A program made the translations under genes and the position numbers. This document shows positions 25,200 through 32,984 of a stretch of 64,000 nt of DNA, piece after piece. Position 1 is the first letter of the stretch, and each line of letters starts with the position of its first letter. Origin of the DNA: CAWJLE01 sp963843645 (lineage in GTDB: Bacteria > Chloroflexota > Anaerolineae > DAOTYC01); NCBI GenBank assembly GCA_963843645.1, contig CAWJLE010000003.1, forward strand, positions 186,001-250,000, given 5' to 3'. A model generated the notes under the pieces. That model searched no databases, was not told the DNA's origin, and saw only the letters and a list, made by a program, of their open reading frames with translations.

Positions 25200-25698
25200 G
25201 TCCTCATGTTCCCGGCAAACCAGTTTGTGGCTGGGTTCATCGGCTCTCCCCCTACATTTACTTTCTGGAGTGCGAGGTAGTTGGTCGCAATGGCGACACT
25301 GTACTGCAGGGCGAGGGTGGCGCGCGTTCGACGTTTACGCCGGTGGCGCTCTGCGCGCGGGAATCGACACGCTGGACACCAAGCGGTTCAGGGCGAGCAT
25401 CCGGCCCAATGACATCACGCTGTACGTGAGCCAGCCAGATCCGACGCATGTGCCTCACCCTATCCCTGCCAAGGTGTACATGTTTGAGCCACTTAGGGAA
25501 GAGGGAATTCTGACCCTTGAGTTGGGAGAGATCATGACCCGAGTCGTAGCCGCTCCCCACTTGCATGTGAAGGCAGGGCAGCCGGTGTGACTCGACTTCG
25601 ATCAGGAGCGGATTCACATCTTCGATCTGGAGAGTGGTGAGGCATTGCGTCAGCGAATCTTCGATGAGCCGGCTGACCGACTGGGTCCGACTCACTAG
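25200..25698 (+). pseudogene. Decayed C-terminal copy of ATPase 2
   Basis: This stretch aligns with the last ~165 residues of the ATPase at 22415, starting at LMFPANQFVAGFIGSPP and ending HIFDLESGEALR. It has a frameshift near 25250, another near 25322, and a TGA at 25588-25590 where the parent has TGG (Trp of QPVWLD). It reads through the parent's stop position to end at 25696-25698. There is no ATPase core, so no function is expected; it is the by-product of the tandem duplication. Unlike the frameshifted genes elsewhere in the window it shows substitutions and a nonsense codon, so real decay is the better explanation. Confidence 0.85.
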
Positions 25699-25829
25699 GG
25701 CAAGCGGCTACGGACGCGTACCATCAAGCGAGGGCCCTGAAAGGGGGGGTGCGCAGACAGCACAAGACAGATTGTGATTGGGTCTCACCGGTTTCTCTCA
25801 ACTGTATGCTTCCGACTAAGGAGGAACAC

Positions 25830-27209
25830 ATGAGGCAGTCCCTGATGTTGAAGATCTTTGCGATCGCTTTGATCGCGGCCATGTTGGTGCCGACGGTGGC
25901 GGTGGCCCAGACTCCGGCGCCAGCGGCGTTCGACTGGCAGCAGGAAAAGGGCAAGACCATTAGCCTAATCCTCGTCAAGCACGCCTATACCGACTCAGTA
26001 GTCCCGCTTTTCCCGGAGTTCGAGAAGCTGACCGGCATCACGGTCAAGTATGATGTTCTCTCGGAAGAGCAGTTCCGCGAGAAGCTGCTGATCGACCTGT
26101 CGACCAAAGCCGGCACCTACGACATCTTCATGACGGGTCCGGTCACCAACTGGCAGTACGCTCCCGCGGGCTGGATCGAGCCGCTCGACGACTACATCAA
26201 CAACCCGGCACTCACCGCCCCCGACTGGGATTTCGCCGATTTCTTCCCGTCGCTGATCGCGGCCAGCCGCTGGGACAAGACCCCAGGCTCTGGCGTTGGC
26301 AAGGGTCCGCTGTGGGCGTTGCCGGTAAACGAGGAAGGCTACGCGCTGTTCTATCGCAAGGACCTCTTCGCGGCTCAGAACATTGAAGTGCCTAAGACCT
26401 GGGATGAGCTGTACCAGACCGCCAAGAAACTGAACGGCACGCAGTGGGATGGCAAGACCATCTCTGGCTTCGTCGCTCGTGGCAACCGCTCTTGGCCGAC
26501 CATCCACACCGGTTACGGCGCCTTGTTCTGGACGTATGGCGGCAAAGACTTTGACGCCAACTTCAATTGCCAGATCAACAGCGAGATCGGCATCAAGGTG
26601 ACCGACCTGTGGGCCAAGCTGATGCAGGACGCTGCCCCGAAGGACGTCATCAACTACACGTGGTACGAGGCGCAGGATGCCTTCAACGCCGGCAAGGCCG
26701 CGATGTTCATCGATGCCGACCACATGGCCCAGGCGTTTGAGGCCGACGGTTCCCCGGTCGCCGGCAAAGTCGGTTACACCGCTCCTCCGGGTGGCCCGAA
26801 CGGCGAGCCGCCCAAGACCAACTTGTGGGTGTGGTCGACCGCTATGTCCGCCGCCTCCAAGAACAAGAATGCGGCCTGGCTGTGGCTGCAGTGGGCAGCT
26901 TCCAAGGACATCCTGACCCGCAGCGCAGTCGCGGGCAACATCAACCCGTGCCGCGTCTCTGTGGCGAACTCGCCGGAAGTTGCAGCGTACATGAAGTTGT
27001 GGGGCGACTACCAGAAGACGTACATCATGCTGATGGACAAGGTCGTTGGCTTGTACTGGTCTCCTTTGAAGGAACAGGCCGAAATCGGTGATCGTTGGGC
27101 CATCGCTGTCCAGGAAGTCATCTTGGGAGCAGAGAGCTCTAAGGATGCCCTGGACTCCGCCGCCGCAGACATCAACGCGATCGTGAAGAAAGCTGGTTAC
27201 GTGAAGTAG
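25830..27209 (+). CDS. ABC transporter substrate-binding protein, family 1, copy B
   Basis: A 459-residue paralogue of the gene at 23755, of identical length, with the same signal peptide and the same binding site (AAGGAGGA) before the ATG. Substitutions include LVKHAYTD for MPKHAYTD near the mature N-terminus and a cluster near the C-terminus (GLYWSPLKEQAEIG for ALNWAPMKEMSQIG). The frame is intact, so selection appears to have kept both copies, unlike the ATPase fragment in the same duplication unit. It may widen ligand range or raise dosage of the binding protein. It is followed by a hairpin and then the two permease genes. Confidence 0.88.
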   Translation: MRQSLMLKIFAIALIAAMLVPTVAVAQTPAPAAFDWQQEKGKTISLILVKHAYTDSVVPLFPEFEKLTGITVKYDVLSEEQFREKLLIDLSTKAGTYDIFMTGPVTNWQYAPAGWIEPLDDYINNPALTAPDWDFADFFPSLIAASRWDKTPGSGVGKGPLWALPVNEEGYALFYRKDLFAAQNIEVPKTWDELYQTAKKLNGTQWDGKTISGFVARGNRSWPTIHTGYGALFWTYGGKDFDANFNCQINSEIGIKVTDLWAKLMQDAAPKDVINYTWYEAQDAFNAGKAAMFIDADHMAQAFEADGSPVAGKVGYTAPPGGPNGEPPKTNLWVWSTAMSAASKNKNAAWLWLQWAASKDILTRSAVAGNINPCRVSVANSPEVAAYMKLWGDYQKTYIMLMDKVVGLYWSPLKEQAEIGDRWAIAVQEVILGAESSKDALDSAAADINAIVKKAGYVK

Positions 27210-27255
27210 TCGGCCGAAGTCTCGCAGACTTTGGACCGTCAGAGTTGGCCGGTAA

Positions 27256-27281
27256 GGGGAGAGGCTCACAGGCCTCTCCCC
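27256..27281 (+). terminator. Intercistronic hairpin after binding-protein copy B
   Basis: A perfect 10-bp stem, GGGGAGAGGC at 27256-27265 and GCCTCTCCCC at 27272-27281, with a 6-base loop and no T-run. It probably stabilises the upstream binding-protein message or dampens read-through to the permeases. In the copy-A trailer only the 5' arm survives, because the duplication junction cut the loop. Confidence 0.65.
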
Positions 27282-27306
27282 GCCGAGCGAGGTGGAGGGG
27301 GTGGAT

Positions 27307-28251
27307 GTGAGTACCCGAGAGATGGAAGCGTCACCACTAATCACAGATTTGCTGGTGGGACAGGCGCCGATCGGCAACAGGGCCGAGAAATGGTTACCCT
27401 ACTTGCTCGCCCTGCCGGCCATGGTTCTCATGATCGGTATCTTGTACCCGTTCTTTACTGGCATGTATTGGAGCCTCACCGACTACACGTTGATTTCTGC
27501 AACCGACAAACAGTGGGTTGGCTTTGCCAACTATTGGGGGTTGCTTCAGAGCGCCGATTTCTGGAATGCATTACGAATCACGTTGATGTATGCGGTGGTC
27601 TGCCTGGCGGTGGAATTGCCCCTTGGCCTGGGCGTGGCCATGGTCCTTGTCAAGGAATTTGCCTCGGTCCGTATCTTCCGCGCCGTGCTCATCATGCCCC
27701 TCATGATGCCGCCTGTGGTCGGCGCGCTGATGTGGAAAGTGATGATGTCCAGCGATGGCATCCTGAATTATTTGCTTAGTCTGCTTGGCGTTCCGGGAAT
27801 TGACTGGATGGGCAGCCTCCAGTGGTCACTCTGGTCGATCATGCTGATCGACGTCTGGATCTATACGCCCTTTGCCGCGCTGATCCTCTTGGCGGGGCTG
27901 CAGTCGTTGCCGAAAGAACCCTTCGAGGCGAGCCAGGTAGATGGCGCTTCAGCCTGGTTCGTGTTCCGGCGTTTGACACTGCCGCTCATCGCCCCGTATG
28001 TGATTCTCGTCACCGTCTTCCGCGGTGTGGACTCTCTGAAGATCTTCGACCTGATCTACGCCACAACTCAAGGCGGACCGGTGAACGCTACGATGACCTT
28101 GCAGATTCAGGCGTTTTACACTGGCATCCGATGGACGTATTTCGGTGAAGGCATGGCCTACCTTATCGTGCTGTGGCTGATCTGTTATGCAGTCACCTTC
28201 TACCTCACCAAAGCCTGGACGCGATCGATTCAGCGGGCCACCGGCTTATAA
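27307..28251 (+). CDS. ABC transporter permease 1 (MalF/UgpA type)
   Basis: An inner-membrane permease of about 314 residues with six hydrophobic helices. The cytoplasmic EAA loop is clear: EASQVDGASAWFVFRRLTLPLIAP near residue 205. A basic and polar N-terminus precedes helix 1 (WLPYLLALPAMVLMIGILYPFF). Several GTG starts compete (27292, 27301, 27307); 27307 is preferred because GGAGGGGG at 27294-27301 lies just upstream. It pairs with the permease at 28286 to form the channel and takes substrate from the binding proteins at 23755 and 25830. Confidence 0.87.
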   Translation: MSTREMEASPLITDLLVGQAPIGNRAEKWLPYLLALPAMVLMIGILYPFFTGMYWSLTDYTLISATDKQWVGFANYWGLLQSADFWNALRITLMYAVVCLAVELPLGLGVAMVLVKEFASVRIFRAVLIMPLMMPPVVGALMWKVMMSSDGILNYLLSLLGVPGIDWMGSLQWSLWSIMLIDVWIYTPFAALILLAGLQSLPKEPFEASQVDGASAWFVFRRLTLPLIAPYVILVTVFRGVDSLKIFDLIYATTQGGPVNATMTLQIQAFYTGIRWTYFGEGMAYLIVLWLICYAVTFYLTKAWTRSIQRATGL

Positions 28252-28285
28252 CCCGTTTGATGGAGCAAAAGGAGCGTCGTGTTAC

Positions 28286-29158
28286 ATGGGTGATAAGAAT
28301 CTGACGAAACGTCTCGGACTCGTGTTCGTCGTGCTGTTCATGGTGGGGTTCTTCGTCTTTTCTTTGTTCCCGTTGCTGTGGATCTTTCTGATGTCGCTCA
28401 AGGACAAGGCGGACATCCTGGCGTATCCACCGAAGTTCCTCTTCAGCCCGACCCTGGCCAACTACCGTGAAATCCTCCTGGGTGATACTGCCGCGGGAAG
28501 TCAGTGGGTCGGCAATACCGATTTCGTCCTTTATTTCAAGAACACGCTGATCATCTCGGTTGGCGCGGTGCTGCTCTCAATGCTCGTGGGTGTACCCGCC
28601 GCGTACGCCTTGGCACGCTTTAAGTTCCCGGGCCGCGAGGACATCGCCTTTACGTTCTTGAGCTTTCGGTTTGCGCCCGAGTTGGCCGTCGTCATTCCTG
28701 TCTTCATCATCTTCCGGCAACTGGGGCTGTACGACACGTATCTGGGAATGATCCTCATCTACCAATTGATAGGTGCGCCGTTGCTCATCTGGGTGCTTCG
28801 CGGTTACTTCGAGGATATCCCGGAAGAGGTTGAACAGGCGGCCATGGTGGACGGCTATGGGTGGTGGGGCATCTTCACCAAGGTGGCCTTGCCGCTGGTC
28901 TTGCCCGGCCTGGCGGCAGCGGTGATCCTGTCATTCATCTTCTGCTGGAACAACTTCGCCTTTGGCCTCATTCTGGCCGGGCGCAATACGGCGCCGCTGA
29001 CTCTGGGCTTGCTGAGCTTCTTCACAGTCCAGGAAGTGAAGTGGGGCCAGCTGGCCGCAGCGACGATCGTCACGATCGTGCCCGAGCTGATTCTGGCCTT
29101 TGCGGTGCTGCGTTACCTCATCCGCGGTCTGACGTTCGGCGCGGTGCGCGGTGGTTGA
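28286..29158 (+). CDS. ABC transporter permease 2 (MalG/UgpE type)
   Basis: A 290-residue permease with six transmembrane segments. The EAA loop, EVEQAAMVDGYGWWGIFTKVALPLVLPG, lies at about 190-217, and MalG-type features include the N-terminal FSLFPLLWIFLMSLKDKADI. The start chosen is ATG 28286 with AAAAGGAG upstream, although the 11-base gap is rather long; the frame is open back into the previous gene. It completes the transporter. The following gene, an acetamidase/formamidase, is 176 bases further on, across a hairpin. Confidence 0.88.
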   Translation: MGDKNLTKRLGLVFVVLFMVGFFVFSLFPLLWIFLMSLKDKADILAYPPKFLFSPTLANYREILLGDTAAGSQWVGNTDFVLYFKNTLIISVGAVLLSMLVGVPAAYALARFKFPGREDIAFTFLSFRFAPELAVVIPVFIIFRQLGLYDTYLGMILIYQLIGAPLLIWVLRGYFEDIPEEVEQAAMVDGYGWWGIFTKVALPLVLPGLAAAVILSFIFCWNNFAFGLILAGRNTAPLTLGLLSFFTVQEVKWGQLAAATIVTIVPELILAFAVLRYLIRGLTFGAVRGG

Positions 29159-29240
29159 CGCTGCCCGGCATGCCCGATCGATCGGATTGGGGTAGAGCGT
29201 GCCGATGTGGTGATGCAGTCCAACGATAAAGCTGTCATGC

Positions 29241-29272
29241 GTGGCCCTTCTCGCTCCAACGGGAAGGGCCAC
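29241..29272 (+). terminator. Hairpin between the permease and acetamidase genes
   Basis: GTGGCCCTTC at 29241-29250 pairs with GAAGGGCCAC at 29263-29272: 10 perfect pairs and a 12-base loop. No T-run follows. It may be a weak terminator or a processing site between the transporter genes and the enzyme genes. Confidence 0.5.
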
Positions 29273-29334
29273 TCAACATCACACCGTAGCCGACACGGCC
29301 GCGGCGATAGAAGGAACCCTGCGGAGGGAGAGAA

Positions 29335-30315
29335 ATGGTCCAAGACGTGCCCATCAAGCACCTGCCCCGCGAACGAAACTACTCGTATGACATGGTTCCG
29401 AAGGAGCCGGCGCTCACAGTTCGACCTGGCGAGGAATTTACCGTAGACACCGAGGACGCTTTGAACGGTCGGGTCAGGCGCGAGGATCAGCTGCCGATGC
29501 TGGAGGTGCTCGGCGAACGGCACCTGAGACGCGAAGGCAATCCATGCGCCGGTCCCATCTACGTGGAGGGCGCCCGGAAAGGCGACGTGCTGGTAGTGAA
29601 CATCCACGACATTGTGGTTGCCGACCAGGGTTGCTCGTGCATCTTTCCCGGTGAAGGTCCACTCGGCGATTCGTACAAGTACTCCGATTGCCGCGGGCCG
29701 CACACCACCATCTTCCAGCATCTGCCTGGACCGAGCGGTACGACCTCGGACGGGCAGGGAGTCATGAACGGCAAGGTCGTCTGGGACCTGCAGCCCTTTA
29801 TCGGAACGCTCGCGGTCGCTCCGGAGCGGCCGGTCGCATCAGGATCCGACACTGTCAAGGGCCAGGGCCCTTTCGGTGGCAACCTCGACTGCCGCGAGAT
29901 GCGCAAGGGCAATAAGGTGATGCTCCCGATCGAGAACGATGGCGCTTACGTATACGTCGGGGACGTGCACGCGGCGCAGGGCGACAGCGAGTTCTATGGT
30001 TCCGCTGACGAGTCGCGCGCGCGGCTGACGCTAAGCTGCGAGCTGATCCCGCAGAAAGCCATCCCCTGGGTGCGTATCGAGACGCCCGATTCGATCATCC
30101 AGCTGTGCGCGTTCCGGCCTCTTGAGCAGGCCGTGATGCGAGCGTTCCTGTACCTGCTGGATTGGCTGGTAGAGGACTACGGCTTCTCGGCGCGTGAGGC
30201 GTACATTCACCTGAACACGAACCCGGACGTACGCATCAACGTATACCAGATGTGTACGCTGGGTCGGTTGGAATACACTGCGGGCGTTGCGTTCCCGAAG
30301 AAATCTCTGAAGTAA
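29335..30315 (+). CDS. Acetamidase/formamidase family protein
   Basis: A 326-residue member of the FmdA/AmdA family of metal-dependent amidohydrolases that split formamide, acetamide or related amides to ammonia and the acid. Recognisable segments are NPCAGPIYVEGARKGDVLVV near residue 62, the FxGNLDCREM region near 182 and the C-terminal LLDWLVEDYGFSAREAYIHLN. Length is close to the usual 300-400. GGAGGGAGAG precedes the ATG. Position directly behind a polyol/sugar-type ABC operon and ahead of an SDR suggests that the imported compound may carry an amide group, or that the family member has another hydrolase role; the substrate is not determined. Confidence 0.87.
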   Translation: MVQDVPIKHLPRERNYSYDMVPKEPALTVRPGEEFTVDTEDALNGRVRREDQLPMLEVLGERHLRREGNPCAGPIYVEGARKGDVLVVNIHDIVVADQGCSCIFPGEGPLGDSYKYSDCRGPHTTIFQHLPGPSGTTSDGQGVMNGKVVWDLQPFIGTLAVAPERPVASGSDTVKGQGPFGGNLDCREMRKGNKVMLPIENDGAYVYVGDVHAAQGDSEFYGSADESRARLTLSCELIPQKAIPWVRIETPDSIIQLCAFRPLEQAVMRAFLYLLDWLVEDYGFSAREAYIHLNTNPDVRINVYQMCTLGRLEYTAGVAFPKKSLK

Positions 30316-30398
30316 TCCGGACGTTGTAGATGCGGGCCTCGTGGACCGGATTTCCGGGCCAGAGCACCTGCTCACTTTGAGGAGGTCACGGAGCAATC

Positions 30399-31163
30399 AT
30401 GAAAGACAAGGTAGCCATCGTTACAGGGTCGGGACGTGGGATTGGTCGAGCGATCGCCATGCGTCTGGCGGGCAGAGGCGCCAGTGTGGTCGTAGCCGAC
30501 GTCAATGAAAAGGCGGCTGCGGGTGTGGTGAAGGAGATCCAGGACCTCGGCGGGAAAGCCGCCGCAGTCGTGGTCGACGTGTCGCGGCCGGAGCAGGTGA
30601 AGGCCATGGTTGAGAAAACGGTCGAGTTGTTCGGTCGGCTGGACATTATGGTGGCAAACGCCGGCATCAGCCATCCCGTGTTGATACCGGACGTGACCGA
30701 GGATTTCTGGGACAAGATGATCGACATCAACCTGAAGGGCGTGTTCTTCTGCGACCAGCAGGCTGCGATCCAGATGATCAGGCAGGGCGAGGGGGGGCGG
30801 ATTATCAACGCTTCATCCGAGTCCGGACGGCATGGGTTCGCGCTCATGTCGGTGTACTGCGCCAGCAAATTCGGCGTGGTCGGCATCACACAGTCGTTCG
30901 CCAACGAGCTGGCGTCGCACAAGATCACTGTGAATGCGTATTGTCCCGGCGTGGTGGATACCCCGTTGTGGACGGGGCTGGACAGCGAGTTTGCCAAGTT
31001 GCCGGGAGGGACCTCTCTAGCGAAGGAGGTCACGAACACGCCACTCGGACGCGTTCAGACTCCCGAAGACGTTGCCGATCTCGTCGAGTTCCTGGCCTCG
31101 CCGCAGGGTGGGTTCATCACGGGCGAGTCGATCATCCAGGCCGGCGGACGGGTGATGATCTAG
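30399..31163 (+). CDS. Short-chain dehydrogenase/reductase
   Basis: A 254-residue classical SDR with cofactor loop TGSGRGIGRAIAMRL at about 10-24, aspartate at the end of the second strand (VVVADVNEKAA), NAGIS, catalytic serine in NASSESGR, and the YCASK Tyr/Lys motif near 153. The C-terminus ITGESIIQAGGRVMI is normal. It resembles polyol or sugar-alcohol dehydrogenases such as sorbitol or arabitol dehydrogenase, which would fit a neighbouring xylulokinase, but the SDR family is too broad to be sure. GGAGG precedes the ATG. Last gene on the plus strand before a bidirectional terminator. Confidence 0.87.
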   Translation: MKDKVAIVTGSGRGIGRAIAMRLAGRGASVVVADVNEKAAAGVVKEIQDLGGKAAAVVVDVSRPEQVKAMVEKTVELFGRLDIMVANAGISHPVLIPDVTEDFWDKMIDINLKGVFFCDQQAAIQMIRQGEGGRIINASSESGRHGFALMSVYCASKFGVVGITQSFANELASHKITVNAYCPGVVDTPLWTGLDSEFAKLPGGTSLAKEVTNTPLGRVQTPEDVADLVEFLASPQGGFITGESIIQAGGRVMI

Positions 31164-31216
31164 CGACTGCGAGCAGCGATCGGCTGGCAGTGGTCAGTGG
31201 TTTCCAGCAATGAATG

Positions 31217-31241
31217 AGCCGGGCGGATTACACGCCCGGCT
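31217..31241. terminator. Bidirectional terminator between the SDR and xylulokinase genes
   Basis: A 9-bp perfect GC-rich stem, AGCCGGGCG at 31217-31225 and CGCCCGGCT at 31233-31241, with loop GATTACA. TTCGCTC follows on the plus strand. It lies between two convergent genes and can serve both. Confidence 0.65.
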
Positions 31242-31246
31242 TTCGC

Positions 31247-32746
31247 TCACTCCGCGCCTTTGCCGAAGCCGAGGGACCGCAGGGCCGGGTAGAGTCCCCG
31301 GAAGGTGTCGTAGGCCTGGCGATAGCGCGCGACGTTGGCGGGGATCGGCTGACACACCACGTCGTTCCAGCGGACCGCGCGGCGGCAGGCGGCAACCGCG
31401 TCAGAGTAGAGGCCTGCGCCCACGCCGGCCAGGAGTGCAGCACCGAAAGCCGCAGACTCTGAAGTCTGCGTCCAGTATATCGGGCTGTCGAACATGTCGG
31501 CCTGCAATTGGAGCCACAGGTGATGGCGGGTTCCACCGCCGGACGCCACGATTCGCTCGATGGGCACACCCAGCTCTCGCATGATGTCGAGCCCCTGGCG
31601 CATGGCGAATACGACCCCTTCCATCACCGCCCTGGCCAGGTGCGCGCGAGTGTGCCGGAGGGTCAGGCCGAAAAATCCGCCCCGCGCCTGGGGATCCATG
31701 TAGGGTGTGCGCTCACCCGCCAGGTAGGGAGCGAAGAACAGCCCTTCGGCGCCCGGCGGGACGGCGGCAGCCATGTCGGCCAAGTCCTGATAGCTACGGC
31801 CTTCGAGCACGTTGTCGCGCAGCCATTTGAGCGACAGGCCCGCGGATAAAACTCCGGCTTCGAGGTGCCAGCTTTGCGGCATGGCGTGGCAGAACAGGTG
31901 AAGGCGCAGACCGGGGTCGTAGACCGGGTCGCTGACCGGCGCAAACAGCTGGCCGCCCGTTCCGATTCCGCACGAAACCGTCCCGGGCTCGACGATGGCA
32001 TTGCCCAAGGCCTGCATCGACTGATCGCTGCCGCCATAGACCACGGGGGTGCCAGGGTTTAAGCCGGTGGCGGCCGCGAACTCTCTCGTGAGAACACCCG
32101 CGACCTCCGCGGACTCGTGAATGGAAGGCAGCCGGTCTGCATCGATCCCAACGGCATCGAGGAGCGGCGCGCTCCAGCGGCGACGCACGGTGTCGAAGAG
32201 AGAGGTCGAGGAAGCGTCGCTGGGTTCAGCGCCGAATTCGCCGGTCATGCGGTAACGCAACTCGTCCTTGGGCAACAAAACGTGCGTCGTGTTCCGATAG
32301 GTCTCCGGCTCCTCGTCTCGCAGCCACAGCAGAGAACTCAACATAAAGCCGACCGCAAGCGGATTGGCCGTCCATTGGCCGAGGCGCTCCGCCCCAATCT
32401 CGCGGTAGGCGCGGGCAACCTGGGCGCCGCTGCGCTGATCGGCCCAGGTAATTGCCGGTCGAATGGGCTCGTGCGCAGCGTTCAAGAAGACGGCGCCGTG
32501 CATTTGGCCGGACAGGCCGACGGCCGCGACGTCATCTGGCGAGATGGCCGCGTCTGCCAACGCGCGGCGCATCGTTTCCTGGGCGGCGAGGTGCCAGACC
32601 CGGGGCGCCTGTTCGGCCCAGCCAGGCTGCGGCGTGTCGACGCGGTATTCGCGTGCAGCACTCGCCAGCAGCCGGCCGTCCGTGTCGACAATGACGGTCT
32701 TCGTGCTCGAGGTGCCAAGGTCGACACCCATCAAAGCGTTGGGCAT
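31247..32746 (-). CDS. xylB: Xylulokinase
   Basis: A 499-residue FGGY-family sugar kinase. The ATP-binding start MGVDLGTSSTKTVIVDTDG, the substrate motif SGQMHGAVFL, ITWADQRS, and the C-terminal VASGGGTRHHLWLQLQADMF are those of xylulokinase, which phosphorylates D-xylulose to xylulose 5-phosphate for the pentose phosphate pathway. The start chosen is ATG 32744-32746 with GGAGG upstream; the frame stays open another 387 bases without a start signal. It converges on the SDR at 30399. Together they fit the route polyol to xylulose to xylulose 5-phosphate, with the upstream ABC operon providing uptake. Confidence 0.9.
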   Translation of the reverse strand: MPNALMGVDLGTSSTKTVIVDTDGRLLASAAREYRVDTPQPGWAEQAPRVWHLAAQETMRRALADAAISPDDVAAVGLSGQMHGAVFLNAAHEPIRPAITWADQRSGAQVARAYREIGAERLGQWTANPLAVGFMLSSLLWLRDEEPETYRNTTHVLLPKDELRYRMTGEFGAEPSDASSTSLFDTVRRRWSAPLLDAVGIDADRLPSIHESAEVAGVLTREFAAATGLNPGTPVVYGGSDQSMQALGNAIVEPGTVSCGIGTGGQLFAPVSDPVYDPGLRLHLFCHAMPQSWHLEAGVLSAGLSLKWLRDNVLEGRSYQDLADMAAAVPPGAEGLFFAPYLAGERTPYMDPQARGGFFGLTLRHTRAHLARAVMEGVVFAMRQGLDIMRELGVPIERIVASGGGTRHHLWLQLQADMFDSPIYWTQTSESAAFGAALLAGVGAGLYSDAVAACRRAVRWNDVVCQPIPANVARYRQAYDTFRGLYPALRSLGFGKGAE

Positions 32747-32984
32747 TGGGGCCTCCCTGTGATAGTGATAAATGATGGCATGTGATGCAGGGTGTGCCTG
32801 CGACCATAGACTACTCAGAAGCAGGCGCAAGCGCAAATCCAGGACGACACGCGAGGCCAGGCTTCCATATCGCGACGAGGTGCGGTCAGCGCGTAAGCGA
32901 TCGAACAGCAGCTGACCAGGGGGAACGAAACAGGCGCTGATTTGACCTGAGGCCGGTGTCGTGGTAATGTATTGAAAGTTTCTG

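Larger units (their letters stand above)
23094..27281 (+). repeat. Tandem duplication of about 2.1 kb: ATPase 3' end plus binding protein
   Basis: Unit 1 (about 23094-25195) and unit 2 (about 25198-27281) run in parallel. Each has the last third of a MalK-type ATPase, a spacer with the conserved stretch TTTCTCAACTGTATGCTTCCG, a binding-protein gene and a trailer containing GACTTTGGACCGTCAGAG. Unit 1 keeps the intact ATPase on its left; unit 2 keeps the intact hairpin on its right. The junction, near 25190-25200, joins the 5' arm and loop of the hairpin to the interior of the ATPase gene, as expected for a simple tandem duplication. The ATPase part of unit 2 has since decayed. Confidence 0.85.

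Noticed and set aside
25995..27377. A 460-codon open frame antisense to binding-protein copy B (and the parallel frame at 23572-24648 opposite copy A)
   Set aside because: Both are mirror images of the same duplicated gene's codon pattern; they have no start signals or recognisable domains.
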